DNA of 64,000 nucleotides from Paramecium tetraurelia (GCF_000165425.1 NW_001799333.1:357635-421634); one strand, 5' to 3'. Shown: positions 15,401-27,749, counted from the first letter of the stretch. Program-made: numbers and translations. Notes: generated from the letters alone by a model not told the origin.

Positions 15401-17878
15401 TAAATTAAGTTCTTGAATCTCTATCAAAGATTCAGTAAAATTGATTAAGCTTTATTGAATTAGGATAAAGAACGATCAAGACTGTAAACTTAAGAACAAG
15501 TCAGAAAGATTAATAATCTTCAAGATAAAACAATCATTTAGTAATAGATTATTTAGTATTATATCTAATGTCCAATCTATTGTAAATAATTAGTCACATC
15601 ATTTAGAAAAAGCAATTCACTGAACTACAAATTGTTTATGCTATCTGAAATCAAATACAGATGTGCAACAACATTGGAATCATTGACTGATAATGAGTAA
15701 AATGAATCAGATATTTTAAAGAGAATTTCAATGATTATCAATGAGAAGATACTGATTCGTAATATAACAATTTAATATGAGAAATACAAAATCTTGCATG
15801 GTTCTGGTAAAAATTACACAAACCTTGTGTTTTCTCACTTGTTAGGGGAAGATGCAAAGAATATTGAATAGGAGAAGGAGAGAAAGAAGAATATATAAAG
15901 ACGAAAAGTGTAAATAAAGGATAGCAATACTTATTGGTATTAGGTAGAATAGGAAGTGACAGTGGAATCAGCTGTAAAAGACTTTTGGGACTCCTTTATA
16001 ATAGAGACGGGATTCTCCTTATTTAATCTTTTAGCCCAAGTATATTAGATGAAGGATTAAGATGTGTTGGAGAGAATATATGAGCAAATAGACAATACGA
16101 AAACTTAGAAAAAGAAATATAAATCTATAGTCTTTTATAATCTCTACAAAGCAATATTTTAGGCTTCGCAATTAACAAAGTATTTAAGTTGTTATTATTA
16201 TTTAGAAATATAAGGCAGCTGTAATAAAGTGCACAACTTAGTGACAAAATTTTTAATCCTTACAAGTTAAAGAAAGCATCAGGTGAATAGGAGGCTCAAT
16301 AGAAGAAATTAGGTTATAGAGCTTTAAGGTTCTTTGCAACGAGAACAGGATCTATTGAAATACTGTTACCATCGAAATAACTAAAAAAAGTGATGTTTCC
16401 ATTGGTTCCTCATTGTTTTGCTCTCAACAATGTAATTAAAGAGAAATTTGCTTCCGATATTGATAGATTATCTTAATAGAGGAAGGTTGAATCAGTTTTG
16501 TCGAATTCTTCTCATATAATTTAGAAATTAAAAACTGAATATAAATTTTAAGCCTTATACAAAAAGAATTTTGTGATAAATTTGTTAGCTAGCCAATTAG
16601 AAACTATGGAAATAAATATATATTTTTAGTAATAGTGTTAGAAAATCTAATGATCCTATTCTCAAGTGATTCTAATTTAGAGAAGATATTCGGAGATATT
16701 TTGTTTGGATTAACAATTACATAAATAATTTTGTAATTCCTATGTTTTTTTATCTTTATAGTGAAAAAATTGCCATATTTAAGAATAAAATCATAAGAGA
16801 TTGTGTTTGAAAAGCAAATAAATAGAATTAGAATGAGAGAGATTAAATATAAATATTTGGATAATTCTCAAAGCATAGTACTTCAAGAGGATTTTGTTTT
16901 AGAGAAGACTGACTCATTCTTATTGGAATAGAACAAATGGCGGAGACTCTATTTTAATATAACAGATTACTTAACATTATATAAGTGCATCCTGTTGGAT
17001 TATGAGATGATCTACTTCTTAATTTTTACAACCCTAGCCTTTATTGGACTGTATGTGAATATAGTTTTGGCATTGTTGCTATTGGACGTGTTTTGGAGAT
17101 TCCCAACGTTGACATCAATTGTGAATGTAAATGATTAATTCATAAACATAGGCAATTTGGAGACCTAGTGGATCAATCTTATTGGTACTCTCTTTGTACA
17201 TAATAATGTAATACTATTATTCTCTAATCGTTTATCATTATTATGCAGATCAATACACACCATATTGTGAAAACTTGCTCTAATGTTTCTCTTTCATATT
17301 AGATGTCACATTCAAGACAGATGGTGGTTCTGTTGGTTTTGTTTCCTCTAGTGATGTGTATGCAGACGAGAACTACAGATACAGCATCCTGAATTTTTGG
17401 GAATTCGTTTATGTCTTCGTTGTAATTAGTTTGTTATACTCTATAATTACTGGTATCATCATAGATTCATTTGGTGTGTTGAGAGATGAGGCTGAAGAAC
17501 TGGATAATGATATCAAAGGATTTTGCTTGATTTGTGGGATAGATAGAGGGACTTTGGAGAAGAAGGCGAAACACAAGAAGGGATTTAGATTTCACGTTAA
17601 ATATGAGCATTGCGTTTGGAATTACATCTTTTACATTTCCTATTTGGAGGATAAAAAGAAATCAGATTATAACGGAATTGAAAGTTATGTAGATTCAGAT
17701 TTGAAACGAGAGAGTATCAATTGGTTCCCCATTAATAAGTCACTTTCCATACCTGATGAAGAGGAGGAGCAGGAGGTAATCATTTATATTGAGTGATTAG
17801 GAACTGTCGAATTTTAAACAGACAATAGATGATAGATTAATAGAAATTTATAACAAAATTGATTAACTTAAAGGTTGA
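9430..17878 (+). CDS. IP3-receptor/ryanodine-receptor-type intracellular Ca2+ release channel (copy 1)
   Basis: A giant channel of the InsP3R/RyR superfamily, expected in alveolar-sac, ER or contractile-vacuole membranes. The ATG at 9430 starts MDQNIQLIQVCSNDEILIQC; a 23-bp intron at 9543-9565 keeps the frame. The roughly 2,700-residue protein has an N-terminal cytosolic domain, a long helical Gln-rich middle, and an RIH-associated-like block around 14520-14900 (KAIKAFQNLLVNQGFFEIF). Transmembrane helices lie at about 16650-17450. The pore region reads CENLLQCFSFILDVTFKTDG followed by GSVGF, then the last helix FVYVFVVISLLYSIITGIII. A C-terminal Cys/His module (CLICG...HVKYEH) matches the family. 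A 25-bp intron near 17777 extends the tail into a short coiled coil ending at TGA 17876-17878; reading through the intron would stop at 17796. The pore filter departs from the GGG(V/I)GD consensus. Confidence 0.9.
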
Positions 17879-18004
17879 TGAGTTTTATCTTATCAAGATA
17901 TAGACACTTATTATACATACAATTTCATATAAAATATATTGAGTAGTATTCCCGTCTCATTTAAACATTGTGCATTATCTGATTTTTATTATTATAATTA
18001 TTGT
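17879..18004. other. short intergenic spacer
   Basis: A 126-bp AT-rich spacer between two tandem plus-strand genes, typical of this compact genome; it must hold the 3' end of the channel gene and the ATG2 promoter. Confidence 0.4.
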
Positions 18005-21000
18005 ATGCAGAAAGTCAAGGAGTGGCTCAAGCCATTTTCTGATTATTTTCTTAATGGTTTCTCTGACACTTTTCAATTACTACTCGATAATTTCCTCGGG
18101 GATTATCTTGAAGACCCAAAATAACTGAATATGGGCACTTTGCTCAAAGGAGTTGAGATGTTGAAGCTCAACAAAACCTTCATCAATTAACTTCTCGGCC
18201 AAAGTTTGTTTACTCTTGAAGAGGCTTACATAAGTAATTTATGAAACTGATATTAAAAGAGTCTATCAAAGTGGCTAATTTAAAGTTTGAGGCTAGTGGA
18301 GTCAAATTGGTGTTTGCACTGGTGAAGGAAATCAATATAGACGAGTTAAAGGAATATTTAGATAAAACTGAGGAGGCAAAATAAAAGGAGATCTTAAAGC
18401 TCAATCAATTGGCTCAGTTAAGAGAGGAAGTTTATAAACATTCAGAATTCGAGTAGAGTGTAGACTTAACTAAATCGATGGGACCTCAAACAGGACTCAT
18501 TCAATTCTTAGGCTTGGTTGATACCTTGTTAAGTAATTCCTCAATTACGATCAAGAATATTGAAATTATACTAATAGCAGAAGGAGGAAAATAATATGAA
18601 TTCCATATTCATCATACTAACATCAATTTTCAGAAGCAAAATCTTAAGTATGTTTCAATCTAATAAATAGTAATTTACTTTTTATAAGCTTTGGAATAGA
18701 TCAGATAGAACTCTAATTGGAAAAAGAGTAAATAGCCTTAATAGAAAATGCCTTAAAATTTGAGATGGTAGTGGAAACCAAAAATGGGAGAGTGAACACA
18801 AAGGTGGATGGAAAGATCTCTTCCTTGGATATCGTACTCAATACGAAGCAAATTAAAAATCTATTGTCGACTGCACAAAAATGCTTATCGTTAACTGATG
18901 AATTGAACAAAATCATGATGGATTTAAAAGGAGAAACATTGGTAGAATTTGATGATGACTAAGAATTCTAATAAAAATTAGAAAAAACAGAGTTCTCCTT
19001 TATAAATTCTCAAAACACAGTAACAACCAATAAAAAGAATGTACAACCTAAATTAGTTCCCAATTTCTCATATATGGATACTCTTAATAATAACTTATAG
19101 TAGTCTTTGGCCTAACATCCTATTCCTCAACAAAAAGAAAAACAATTCATTGAGTTCTCTCAGAGTATCTTCAATACCTCACAAGAACAATTGGATTTTG
19201 GAAGCAGGAGTGTGAAAAATTAGGCTGAGACTTTTAAATGCTAATTTGATGGTATTAGAATAGCTGTAAGTGAAAATTCATAAACCTTTCCAAAATTAAA
19301 AGGAAGATTCTTCTAAGATCTTGAAAGTCACTTCTTTATTGAAATCATTAAGATCTAGGGAAGCTACCATAAAGATAATATCAAATTTTAAATACAAAGT
19401 ATTGGAGCTCACAGGGTTAGAGCAGATTCCAATAATGCTATCAATATAGTTTAAAGCTAAGAGATCTTTAGAAGCTGTCTTGAAAACCCTAGATATCAAT
19501 TCTATGTAACTCCTGTGATAATGATGGGATTGGGAGAATAGGGTAGGGTAGAGTAAGACTTTGCCATATATATATTTGACAAACTCTAGGAGGAATGTAA
19601 ACCGTGCAAGGCATTGGAAATGTCTATTCAAATCTTCAATGGCAAAAATAGAGAAAAGTTTTATATGGCAAATATGCAGGTCTCAGATTTCATTGGTTCC
19701 TTAAACCATGAATTATGTTTAAATCTAATGCAATATCTCCCTTAGAGCGAAGTATAGAAATTACCAGACTAGGAAATCAAAAAGCCATGCATGTTTGGAT
19801 TTGACATAAAACTCCCATATGTTAATCTAAATTACTTCATAAACAATAAACCTATTTCGTTAAGAGCGAAAGATATCAAACTCAAATAAACTCCCGTTAA
19901 AAAATTCTCACATAAATTAGGAGCTATTGAAGCTTATGAGGGAATCCCTAAAAATGAGAATCCTTTACAATTCCTTTGCATCTCCTTTTTCTCAATTTGG
20001 ATTGAGTTTTCAGGATAAAACATAGTGACTATTGGATAGAACGTAGTTGATGATTTACAAATATATCCATTAATTTACATAAGCTTTTAAGAAAAGAAAG
20101 ATGTCAAGAAGAATGGCAAATCAGATTTAAGAGGGGCAGTTCAATACAGATAAGAGAGAAGTGAAACCCTCATCAGAGGATCACTTCCCTTAGTTGATGT
20201 TCGAATCACTTAGGAACTATTATATTGGTTGATCTCATTAAATTAATATTTTGAGAAGCAATAGAATTTAACTAATAAAAAGAAACCTTAGCGTTAATTA
20301 AAAGAGGAATCACTTACTTATATACAATTAAATATAGAATCTTCATCCTTAAATATGTTGGATCATTTAAATAAAGATCTATTACAAATTGATTTAGAAA
20401 AAACTACTCTTATTTCTTCTAAATAAACTATTATATTAGTTCAAAATATATTGGTTATTGATAATTAATGTCCTTTGGTGAAATTTAATAGAAATATACT
20501 CTAATAAACAATTAAAAAATACTCTGCAACTTAAATTATGTTATATAGAACACACTCAAATTAATTTAGTTCTTAGATTATTTTTGCAGGATAAAAGCGA
20601 TTATATTAAAAGCCAATCGAAGTAGATTACGACAATTATATTTTTAAATTGTAACTTGGTAAAATGATGAGAATATCAATTCAGAATATTTGTCTAAGAA
20701 TACCTGATTTCTAATTCACTTCATTTAAAAAGCTGAATCATATTTTATAAAACTTTAAATAGAATACATAAAAGTAATAACAACACTAGGCTTAGCAAGA
20801 AAAAGAAATGGAAATTGAAATCAGAGTTCATAATAACTTATTTTTGGATATCTTTCCAATCAATGAAGTAGAAGAACTATCTAATTAAGGATTGTAAACC
20901 ATCAAAGAGTTCTCGAATAGTAGAGCTTTAATTCATATCGAAGAATTGGTTTACAATAAAAGCTCAACCCTATAATAAGCTAGATTATACGTTGGCAGAC

Positions 21001-22379
21001 AAAATGGATTGGAGTTTCAATGTCCCTTAATTCTTGAGAATTATTTTGAGAAATTAAATGCTTTTTAATTCACATCAGTACTAACAATTGAATAACTTAA
21101 ATTTATTAATAATACCATTAGAGTGGATTTAATCAAGGGCAATTTCAGATTTGACATCATTTAAACAATCCTGGAAATCAATGAAGAATTATAACCTTAC
21201 ATTCCTTAAACTGTTCCTTAGGATCCTACAAAAAAAGAATATTTTATCTAAGGAGATTTCTCTAAACCACTAATTGAAGGAGAGCAATTAGATAATAAAA
21301 TCGAAATAATCATAGGGAAATTGCTGATCCATTTGGAAGAAGGACATACTTTTTATTAAATGCCACTTTATATGGAGAATACAAATTCTAAACATAAAAC
21401 TTTTGGAGAAGAGCTCTAAGAATACGTTGAATAGTCTGATAAGATTCAAAATAAAACATTAGACACTGTTAGTTTGTGTTTTACAAATGTAAATTTATAA
21501 ACAGAGTTATATTCCAAAGGGTAAACTGGTATTAAATTCTAATCTCATTTTGAAATTGAAGATAATATTAAAGATTCTAAATTCAAGCTCCTATTAAGTC
21601 CAGATACAGAAACATTTTGTTCAGAGGATAAAAGTTTTCCAATAGAAATTGGTTTAATCTTGGAAAATTAAGCCTACACAGCATCTGTAAAGATTTCTCC
21701 AATGAGAATCTGCATATCTGGAGCTTTCCTTTAATTTGTTTTCAATTTCTAAAATAGTTAAAGTTGGATACAAAAATAAATTTATGAGGATCAGATTCAA
21801 ATTTTTAATTCTGTCCAAAAATCGCCTTAGATTTGGTTGAAGGGTCTATAAATTATTGACACATGCTTCAATCTTTCATATGATTCTAAAGGATTGTAAA
21901 TGGATGATCTCCTGAAGGGGTTGTTAAGAATTAGCTCATTTTATGATTTACAAATACCGATAAAATATATGAACTCCTAAATTCGAGGATCTCCTGAAGA
22001 AGTAATTAATTGTGTTTTAACATAATTCTAATAAAGTTTAGGCTCTAAATTGATGATTGCTGGTAAAGCATTAACCACTTTGGAAGTCTTCTCAACAGTT
22101 ACTAATCTAGTGAAAGGCACTTTAAATTTACTTCTAAAACCATTGGAGGAGGGATTTCTTAAAGGTACTAAAAAAGGAGTCTAAGAATTCTCTAATTCCT
22201 TAATAATTGCCTTACTCAATACCTTGAAGGTTCCTTCGTCAGTGATTATAACTGGAGGTGAAACAGTGGGCTTATAATCTTTGACCCTGCCGTTCAGATT
22301 CGTTAATGAAAGAAGCAATTAACTCTTAGATAAAATTAGTCCTTCAATGATTCCAAAAAGATTCTTCAAAAGATAGTGA
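18005..22379 (+). CDS. ATG2: ATG2-like autophagy/lipid-transfer protein
   Basis: A rod-shaped bridge that moves lipids from ER to growing autophagosomes by family. The ATG at 18005 begins MQKVKEWLKPFSDYFLNGFS, followed by a Chorein-N-like LGDYLEDPKQLNMGTLLKGV. Introns at 18234-18259 (26 bp) and a 23-bp one near 18649 restore the frame. The middle is long, beta-rich and poorly conserved, as usual. The C-terminal block (SSVIITGGETVGLQ preceded by LLLKPLEEGFLKGTKKGVQE) matches the C-terminal region shared by ATG2 and VPS13 proteins, and the total of about 1,430 aa favours ATG2 over the much larger VPS13. The stop is TGA 22377-22379. Some internal exon borders were not checked individually. Confidence 0.78.
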
Positions 22380-22465
22380 TTCATATAGATGTTTCCATAA
22401 ATGATATTAAATTTCTATTTCATTTAATAATTATTAGAAAATTGTTTTGATATAAATTAAAAAAC

Positions 22466-24352
22466 TCAATAAATTAATGGTTTATCAATAGCTTTAAAAT
22501 ATGATGGTTCTAATTATGATTAATCCGAATATATTTTGAAAGAAAACTTATGACTAAAACTGCCATCTTCTAATTTTAAATTCTAATCTATTTATATTCT
22601 ATTGATTGGGCTTAGACAATCGAGTAAACTGGTTGTAACTTCTTAAATGATATAACTTTCATCTTGTTCTGTTCTTTGATTTTATTCTAATTTGTTGAAG
22701 CACGACAAATCAAGTGATTCTGAACTTTCAACATCAAATTAGAACAGAATTAATTTTAAATCAATTATTTATTTTGATGCACTTTAGGAATCCTCAGCCT
22801 TCCTTCTAGTTTCTAAAACCTGATTATTTTAAGTATATTCTTCAATTATTTTGAGAGATACATTATTGATGTAGCATGATTACTTAGCAATTTATTCAAA
22901 GATGTTAAACAGTATTTATGTTAAATATTTGATATTGACGTTTATTTGACAATTTTTATCCACATGATTAAAAATATTAAATTTCATATTGTGATACTAA
23001 GATATAGCATGAAAGTATTATTAAATGGATTTAAGATACTCATAAATCATAACCTTCTTAAAAACTTGTAATTGAGTAGAAATCTTATTTCTTTGAAAAT
23101 ACAATACATAATTCCTAATATAATTAATTATAGATAAGCTTAAGCACTTTAGACTCATAATTTACTCTTATTCATTCGGACTACCAAATTATGTTTTATT
23201 GATTTATTTATATAAATTTTCTTGCTATGATACAATTTAGATTGAAAAATTGACCATAAGATTTTAATGTTCTTTTATTTATTTTTGATGTTCGCCTATT
23301 AGATTTGATACTTGTTCAGATTTAATTATTCCGATTAAGATGGGCTTTCCGAAATTCATTTACTTTATTTAAATTTTCATACTCATTATTTAATCTGTAT
23401 TTTGATTGTGATACATTATTTCAACTTCATTGTCTGTGTCCTTAAAAATTGGTTCTTAGTCAGGTTTTATTTTTTTAAATAAAAACTCCTCTAATTTTAA
23501 CCCTCTTTAAATCCCTTTGTCTGTTAATCTTTTTTAGCTCTCCTAACTTTTTACTACCAAATATGATTGCCTGAGAAAATTCTTCATTTATTCAGTTTCT
23601 TTGATATTCATGCTCTCCTCAAATTTTTTGTTTTAAAATTCTAAAATAAATTATCTCGTTCGTGGATCCAAGCTGATTGCAAACATGGAATCACTTACAA
23701 ATTCATTGATTAGTTCTCTATTATATAAGAACAACATTACTTTTATTTATTAGCAATTAAATTCAGTGAAAATGCTAGTCGTGCTGTATATTCTTGCATA
23801 TAAGTCCAAATTCCAAGGCAAACAACACAAGCAATTGTTTAAAATACATATTGAATTTGATCAGCTTTATAGACATCAAAAACCAATAAAAGTATGAAAG
23901 GAGTGAGAATTGTGTAAACTAATTTTAATCTGTTATCGCTATACTATAAAGTACCTACAGCGAAACAACAAGTATTGAATCCAAACACAAATGTTGGTCT
24001 AAATTATCACAAAGTAATACATATTTAATCCGCTAAAGGCAATTAATACATTTGTTGATTGACTCCAAACAAAATAAAATGAAAAAATTTATCTGAGGTA
24101 TGGCTCCAATTTCTTACCAATAATAAACATAAAAAAACACCCTCCAACTACTCCTATCATTATTATTATTAGTTAAATGGGTTGTTGTTGAATAACAAAG
24201 GTGATTAAAAAAATTAAAGCAGCTACTGAAACCAATAAGTTTATCATTTGAAAAGAAATGAGTCTAATCTTGTTTTAATGAGCTTCGAATTCAGCTTCAA
24301 AGTTAGGATCATAAAAATTCAATTTCCATTTATGGAAAGGTAAATTAATCAT
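22466..24352 (-). CDS. multi-pass membrane protein with degenerate histidine-kinase-like C-terminus
   Basis: The frame starts at ATG (complement 24350-24352), MINLPFHKWKLNFYDPNFEA. Residues up to about 220 hold five or six hydrophobic helices (for example LVSVAALIFLITFVI). A small intron is needed near the end of that region to reach LIANKQ. The cytosolic part is polar and includes ILIGIIKSEQVSNLIGEHQK, a helical pair reminiscent of a histidine-kinase dimerisation region. A further segment, YLTQILFNIFEQIAKQ, resembles the N-box of a HATPase domain but lacks the expected Asn. The frame ends at TGA 22466-22468. A non-catalytic sensor-kinase relative is my best guess; the gene itself is better supported than the function. 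Confidence 0.6.
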
Positions 24353-24376
24353 TCAATAACTTAGATAAAATTAACA

Positions 24377-24865
24377 ATGTAAAGTTCCCCTGCAAAATTG
24401 GGTATTATAAATTATTAAAAGCGCATTTTATGGTTGTAAAAAAAAAGAATATTCCATTCAATTGAAGCAATAACAAAAATATATATAAAGGGAATCGAAA
24501 ATAAATTTAATTATTATAATATTTATAATCAATTAAAGGAATTGGGAAGTAAATTTATCAAATACATTTCTACTATAATTAATTTAACCAAAGAGAAAGA
24601 GGATAAAATTTTCTCTGTTTATATTTCCAATTCGAAGTAGTTTGAATTTAATGGTTTATTAATTGTACATATAAATAAATAAACGGTGGAATTAATATTG
24701 TTATCGAAAGCAATTTTAATACTCCTAATTAATGATGATAAAAAAATGATAAGAAAGCTGTTACAAAAATTATTTATTAAATTAAATTATATTAAATTTA
24801 TATATCAATTCTTCAGGATCTAGAGGTATATAAATCATTAAAATTGTGTTCTTACTATTCTATGA
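24377..24865 (+). CDS. hypothetical protein, 162 aa
   Basis: Intronless frame from ATG 24377 (MQSSPAKLGIINYQKRILWL) to TGA 24863-24865. The N-terminal half is basic, the middle has a NLTKEKEDKIFSVYISNSKQ segment, and the last third is hydrophobic and basic (LLSKAILILLINDDKK). No domain is recognised. It starts only 24 bp from the divergent start of the membrane protein upstream and its 3' end overlaps by 31 bp the predicted end of the convergent secreted protein, so one of the two 3' ends may be mispredicted. Confidence 0.5.
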
Positions 24866-25479
24866 TTTTGCAATCTATAAAATACAAGGAAATCATAATG
24901 TATACTCAAAGAATTATTTTCTACTTATTCGAATGGAATGAAATAGCTCATTAGAGATTGATTGTATTTTATTATTTGGATGATAGAAAATATTAAAAAA
25001 TGAAATTTAGATAATAATAGAATATATAAAGATCTATAAATGATTATTTCAAAAATAAGTGATATGATTTCATATTAATTTTAATAACTATTTAATATTT
25101 CAAATTTAATAATGTTTTTCAAAGCTTTTTTCAAGTTCTCTCCTTGAAGAATCTCTGAAATAGGCTTTTTTATGGGTATCCAAAAATTCAACGAATTCAA
25201 AAACCTTGAATGATAATGACTGAATACCTTTTTCATGAATTTAGGCTTTAGAGAATCCAATGTGTGATCGATGTAGTTATTCAAATATAAATGGTTCAAA
25301 AATACACACTAATAATGATTTGACACGCAATAATTAGGATTTTCATTTTAGACTAAATAATAATAAAAGACATTGGTATCAAGCTTCCCATAAAATTTCT
25401 CAGACAAATAATGCATCCCATGTGAAATTTATTAGGCTTATATTAAACATAATAATGTGAGTGTTAAAATTAAGTTCAT
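24835..25479 (-). CDS. putative secreted protein, about 214 aa
   Basis: Starts at ATG (complement 25477-25479). The first 16 residues, MNLILTLTLLCLIQAQ, form a textbook signal peptide. The mature part includes YLSEKFYGKLDTNVFYYYLV and two Cys (YCVSNHYQC). A Leu/Phe/Lys-rich region follows (KKPISEILQGENLKKALKNI). No TGA occurs in frame until 24835, so the C-terminal 70 residues (rich in Ile, Leu, Tyr) are less certain and may reflect a missed intron or a read into non-coding DNA. No family recognised. Confidence 0.5.
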
Positions 25480-25609
25480 TAATATTATTTGATTAAAGAA
25501 AATTAGTATAATTACTTAACTAACATATTTAAAAAGCATATTTTCTATAAGAATCAGAAATATTTTGATTATCTCCATATATATGATTATATTAATTATT
25601 TAACTCAAT

Positions 25610-26478
25610 TCATTAATTCCTACATCTTCTTCATGATAGCCTCCATTTTCAATAAAGTTTAATCGATGTCAAGAGAGTCTTTGCATTTCATTGAATTTAA
25701 TAGTTCAACTACTAAGTTCCTTCCTTTTTATTAATTCAAACTATCAATAGAATTGCAATATTCTCCTAATCTCTACAATACTGTGACCAAAAGCGAGTTG
25801 TCTTATAATTAAAGTGATATAAATAAAAAAACCTCTCCCAATCTTTATTTCAATTTTTAGTAATTATTATTCTTAAAATATTTATTTANNNNNNNNNNNN
25901 NNNNNNNNNNNNNNNNNNNNNNNNNNNNNNNNNNNNNNNNNNNNNNNNNNNNNNNNNNNNNNNNNNNNNNNNNNNNNNNNNNNNNNNNNNNNNNNNNNNN
26001 NNNNNNNNNNNNNNNNNNNNNNNNNNNNNNNNNNNNNNCTAATCTCTACAAATACTGTGACCAAAAAGCGAGTTGTCTTATAATTAAAGTGCTATAAATT
26101 AATAATTATTTTACAATCTTATAAGAAGTATTAGTACTTTTATGTTAAAATCTTTATTTCATCCCTCTTTATAGTAATTTATTCAATGGATTAATCTAAT
26201 TTCTCTAATTCCTTTTTTCTGAATTCTATTTGTCTTTTTAATGTTTCTGGATCCCTTTTTTTAAATGAGCCAAATCTTGAATCACAAGAGTTCACTGATC
26301 TCTTGCTTTTTTTAGCAGATGTCTGATTTTAACTAACTATGCAATTAGCAATTAAAGAATCGTTATGGAAGGAGCATTCAATTTAATTTTATTGTAAGGG
26401 GACCTCAGTTTGATCTAAGTAATGATCAATAAATAGAATCTCATGAAAAGCATTCAGTTCTCTTTATTGAGAGAACAT
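25610..26478 (-). CDS. coiled-coil protein spanning an assembly gap
   Basis: The 5' exon, downstream of the gap, begins MFSQQRELNAFHEILFIDHY and includes a basic helix (RQIEFRKKELEKLDQSIEQI). A 20-bp intron (GTACTAATACTTCTTATAAG) leads into NNYQFIALQLQDNSLLVTV. The 3' exon, before the gap, repeats LQDNSLLVTVLQRLGEYCNS and continues to KMEAIMKKMQELMN and TGA at 25610-25612. About 60 bp are present on both sides of the N run, so the two exons join directly if one copy and the Ns are ignored. The real gene is therefore probably intact and shorter than the interval drawn. No family recognised. Confidence 0.6.
25766..25824. repeat. left copy of the duplicated segment beside the gap
   Basis: This 59-bp segment (starts CTAATCTCTACAATACTG) is repeated almost exactly after the N run at 26039-26099. 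The copies differ by one base in two homopolymer runs (CAA/CAAA and AAAA/AAAAA) and by one substitution (GTGATA/GTGCTA). This looks like one genomic locus assembled twice at the two contig ends. Confidence 0.85.
25889..26038. other. assembly gap (150 N)
   Basis: A run of exactly 150 Ns. Because the same coding segment lies on both sides, the true gap is probably negative (overlapping contigs that were not merged). Confidence 0.95.
26039..26099. repeat. right copy of the duplicated segment beside the gap
   Basis: Near-identical to 25766-25824. The homopolymer length differences shift the reading frame, so only the left copy keeps the frame of the downstream exon, suggesting homopolymer errors in the right copy. 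Confidence 0.85.
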
Positions 26479-26513
26479 GGTTAGAACAAATTATAAGTTT
26501 GGAAAGAATATAG

Positions 26514-27423
26514 TCAACGTTGTTTCAAATTTTGATCTGTAATTCCTAAGATTATATTTAATATATAGGTATACGATTCTATGTTGTTCTATCTGATTCC
26601 AAGGTATTGTAATTCTTAGAGAGGGTTGGTTTTGAAAATTTTAAAAGCATTTAAATCATCAATTTGATTTTTATTTAAATTGAGTCTAAATTAATAGGTT
26701 CAGTTTACGTAATAAGTTTAGGTAGGTCTAAAAATGATTTGCCGCATTTAGTTATTTTATTTTCCGAAAGATCTAACATCTAAATAAAAACACATCAAAA
26801 ATAATCATACCTCAATATTCTTTGCAGTGGCAAAAAATTAATCATTTATTTGAGTTATTCCATTTTTTTTCAAGATCAATACTTTTAATAGAAATAAACC
26901 CTATAATGTGTTTGTCTTCACAAAGCTTCCTAGTTCATTATTTGATAGATCTAAGGCTTAAAGTTTTTTGAAATGCATGAAACTCAAAAGTTATTGTGTT
27001 TTGCAATTACAAGCAGTTAGTGTGTTATAATAGTCTGGTTCCTTGATAAATGTCTTGGTTTATAATGGGAATAATGTTTACATCTATTTCTCCTGGGAGT
27101 TTAGTAAATTCTCTTTTCGATAAATCCAACATTTGATTAGTATATATTAAATTAATTTAAAGTTAAATTATCTATAATTTTTCGGTTAAAAATACCAATT
27201 TGGTTTCTCCAATCTATCAATTATGATTTAACCCCTTAGACAAAGAATTGTAACTTCATCTAAGACTGATATATTTTATATGCAATTCAATTAAAACAGA
27301 AGATGGCTTTAGAAATAGACTTTATATTTTTTTCAAGGAATTTTATATATACATAAATAAATAATTTTCAATATTAGAAAGATTGTTATTTTTAGTTTAT
27401 TTTTGGTCGGAGAGTCCTGACAT
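26514..27423 (-). CDS. leucine-rich-repeat protein
   Basis: Start ATG at complement 27421-27423 (MSGLSDQKQTKNNNLSNIEN). After small introns the body shows LRR units: MLDLSKREFTKLPGEID, LQALDLSNNELGSF, LLKVLILKKNGITQIND, then MLDLSENKITKCGKSFLDLP, and LITLNLNKNQIDDL just after a 23-bp intron. The frame ends at TGA 26514-26516. About 270 aa. LRR proteins of this size in ciliates are often axonemal or regulatory-subunit-like, but no subfamily can be assigned. It is separated from the next minus gene by 35 bp. Confidence 0.72.
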
Positions 27424-27749
27424 CTTATAAATAAAAAAAAAAAATCATTTTTCTAATTTTTTAAGATCCTTATCGTTTATTCTTCAAGTTTATTATATTT
27501 TGTATTGAAAAATAAATTAATTGGGTCAGAAAAATTCTTAGGAGAGTCCCAAATGTATGTAGCTGATTTAGAGGTAAAATGTCATGTAATAGTGATACAC
27601 TTTACATAATCTTATTGATACTAAAATATTTGTTTATTGAAAAAGAAGAATTAAAATAATGCTAATACCAATTGAGTAAGTACTGCTTTAGAATTGCATA
27701 ATGTAAATATACTAAATAGAATAAAATTTAATTCTTTTAAAGAATAATA
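27424..27749. other. intergenic region between divergent genes
   Basis: About 325 bp of AT-rich sequence with a homopolymer A run near 27430; no gene seen. A short possible start at 27660 (MLIPIEQ) may belong to an upstream exon of the next gene. Confidence 0.35.

Noticed and set aside
25882-26064. A minus-strand ORF through the N run.
   Set aside because: Created by the Ns and by the homopolymer-shifted right copy; not a real gene.
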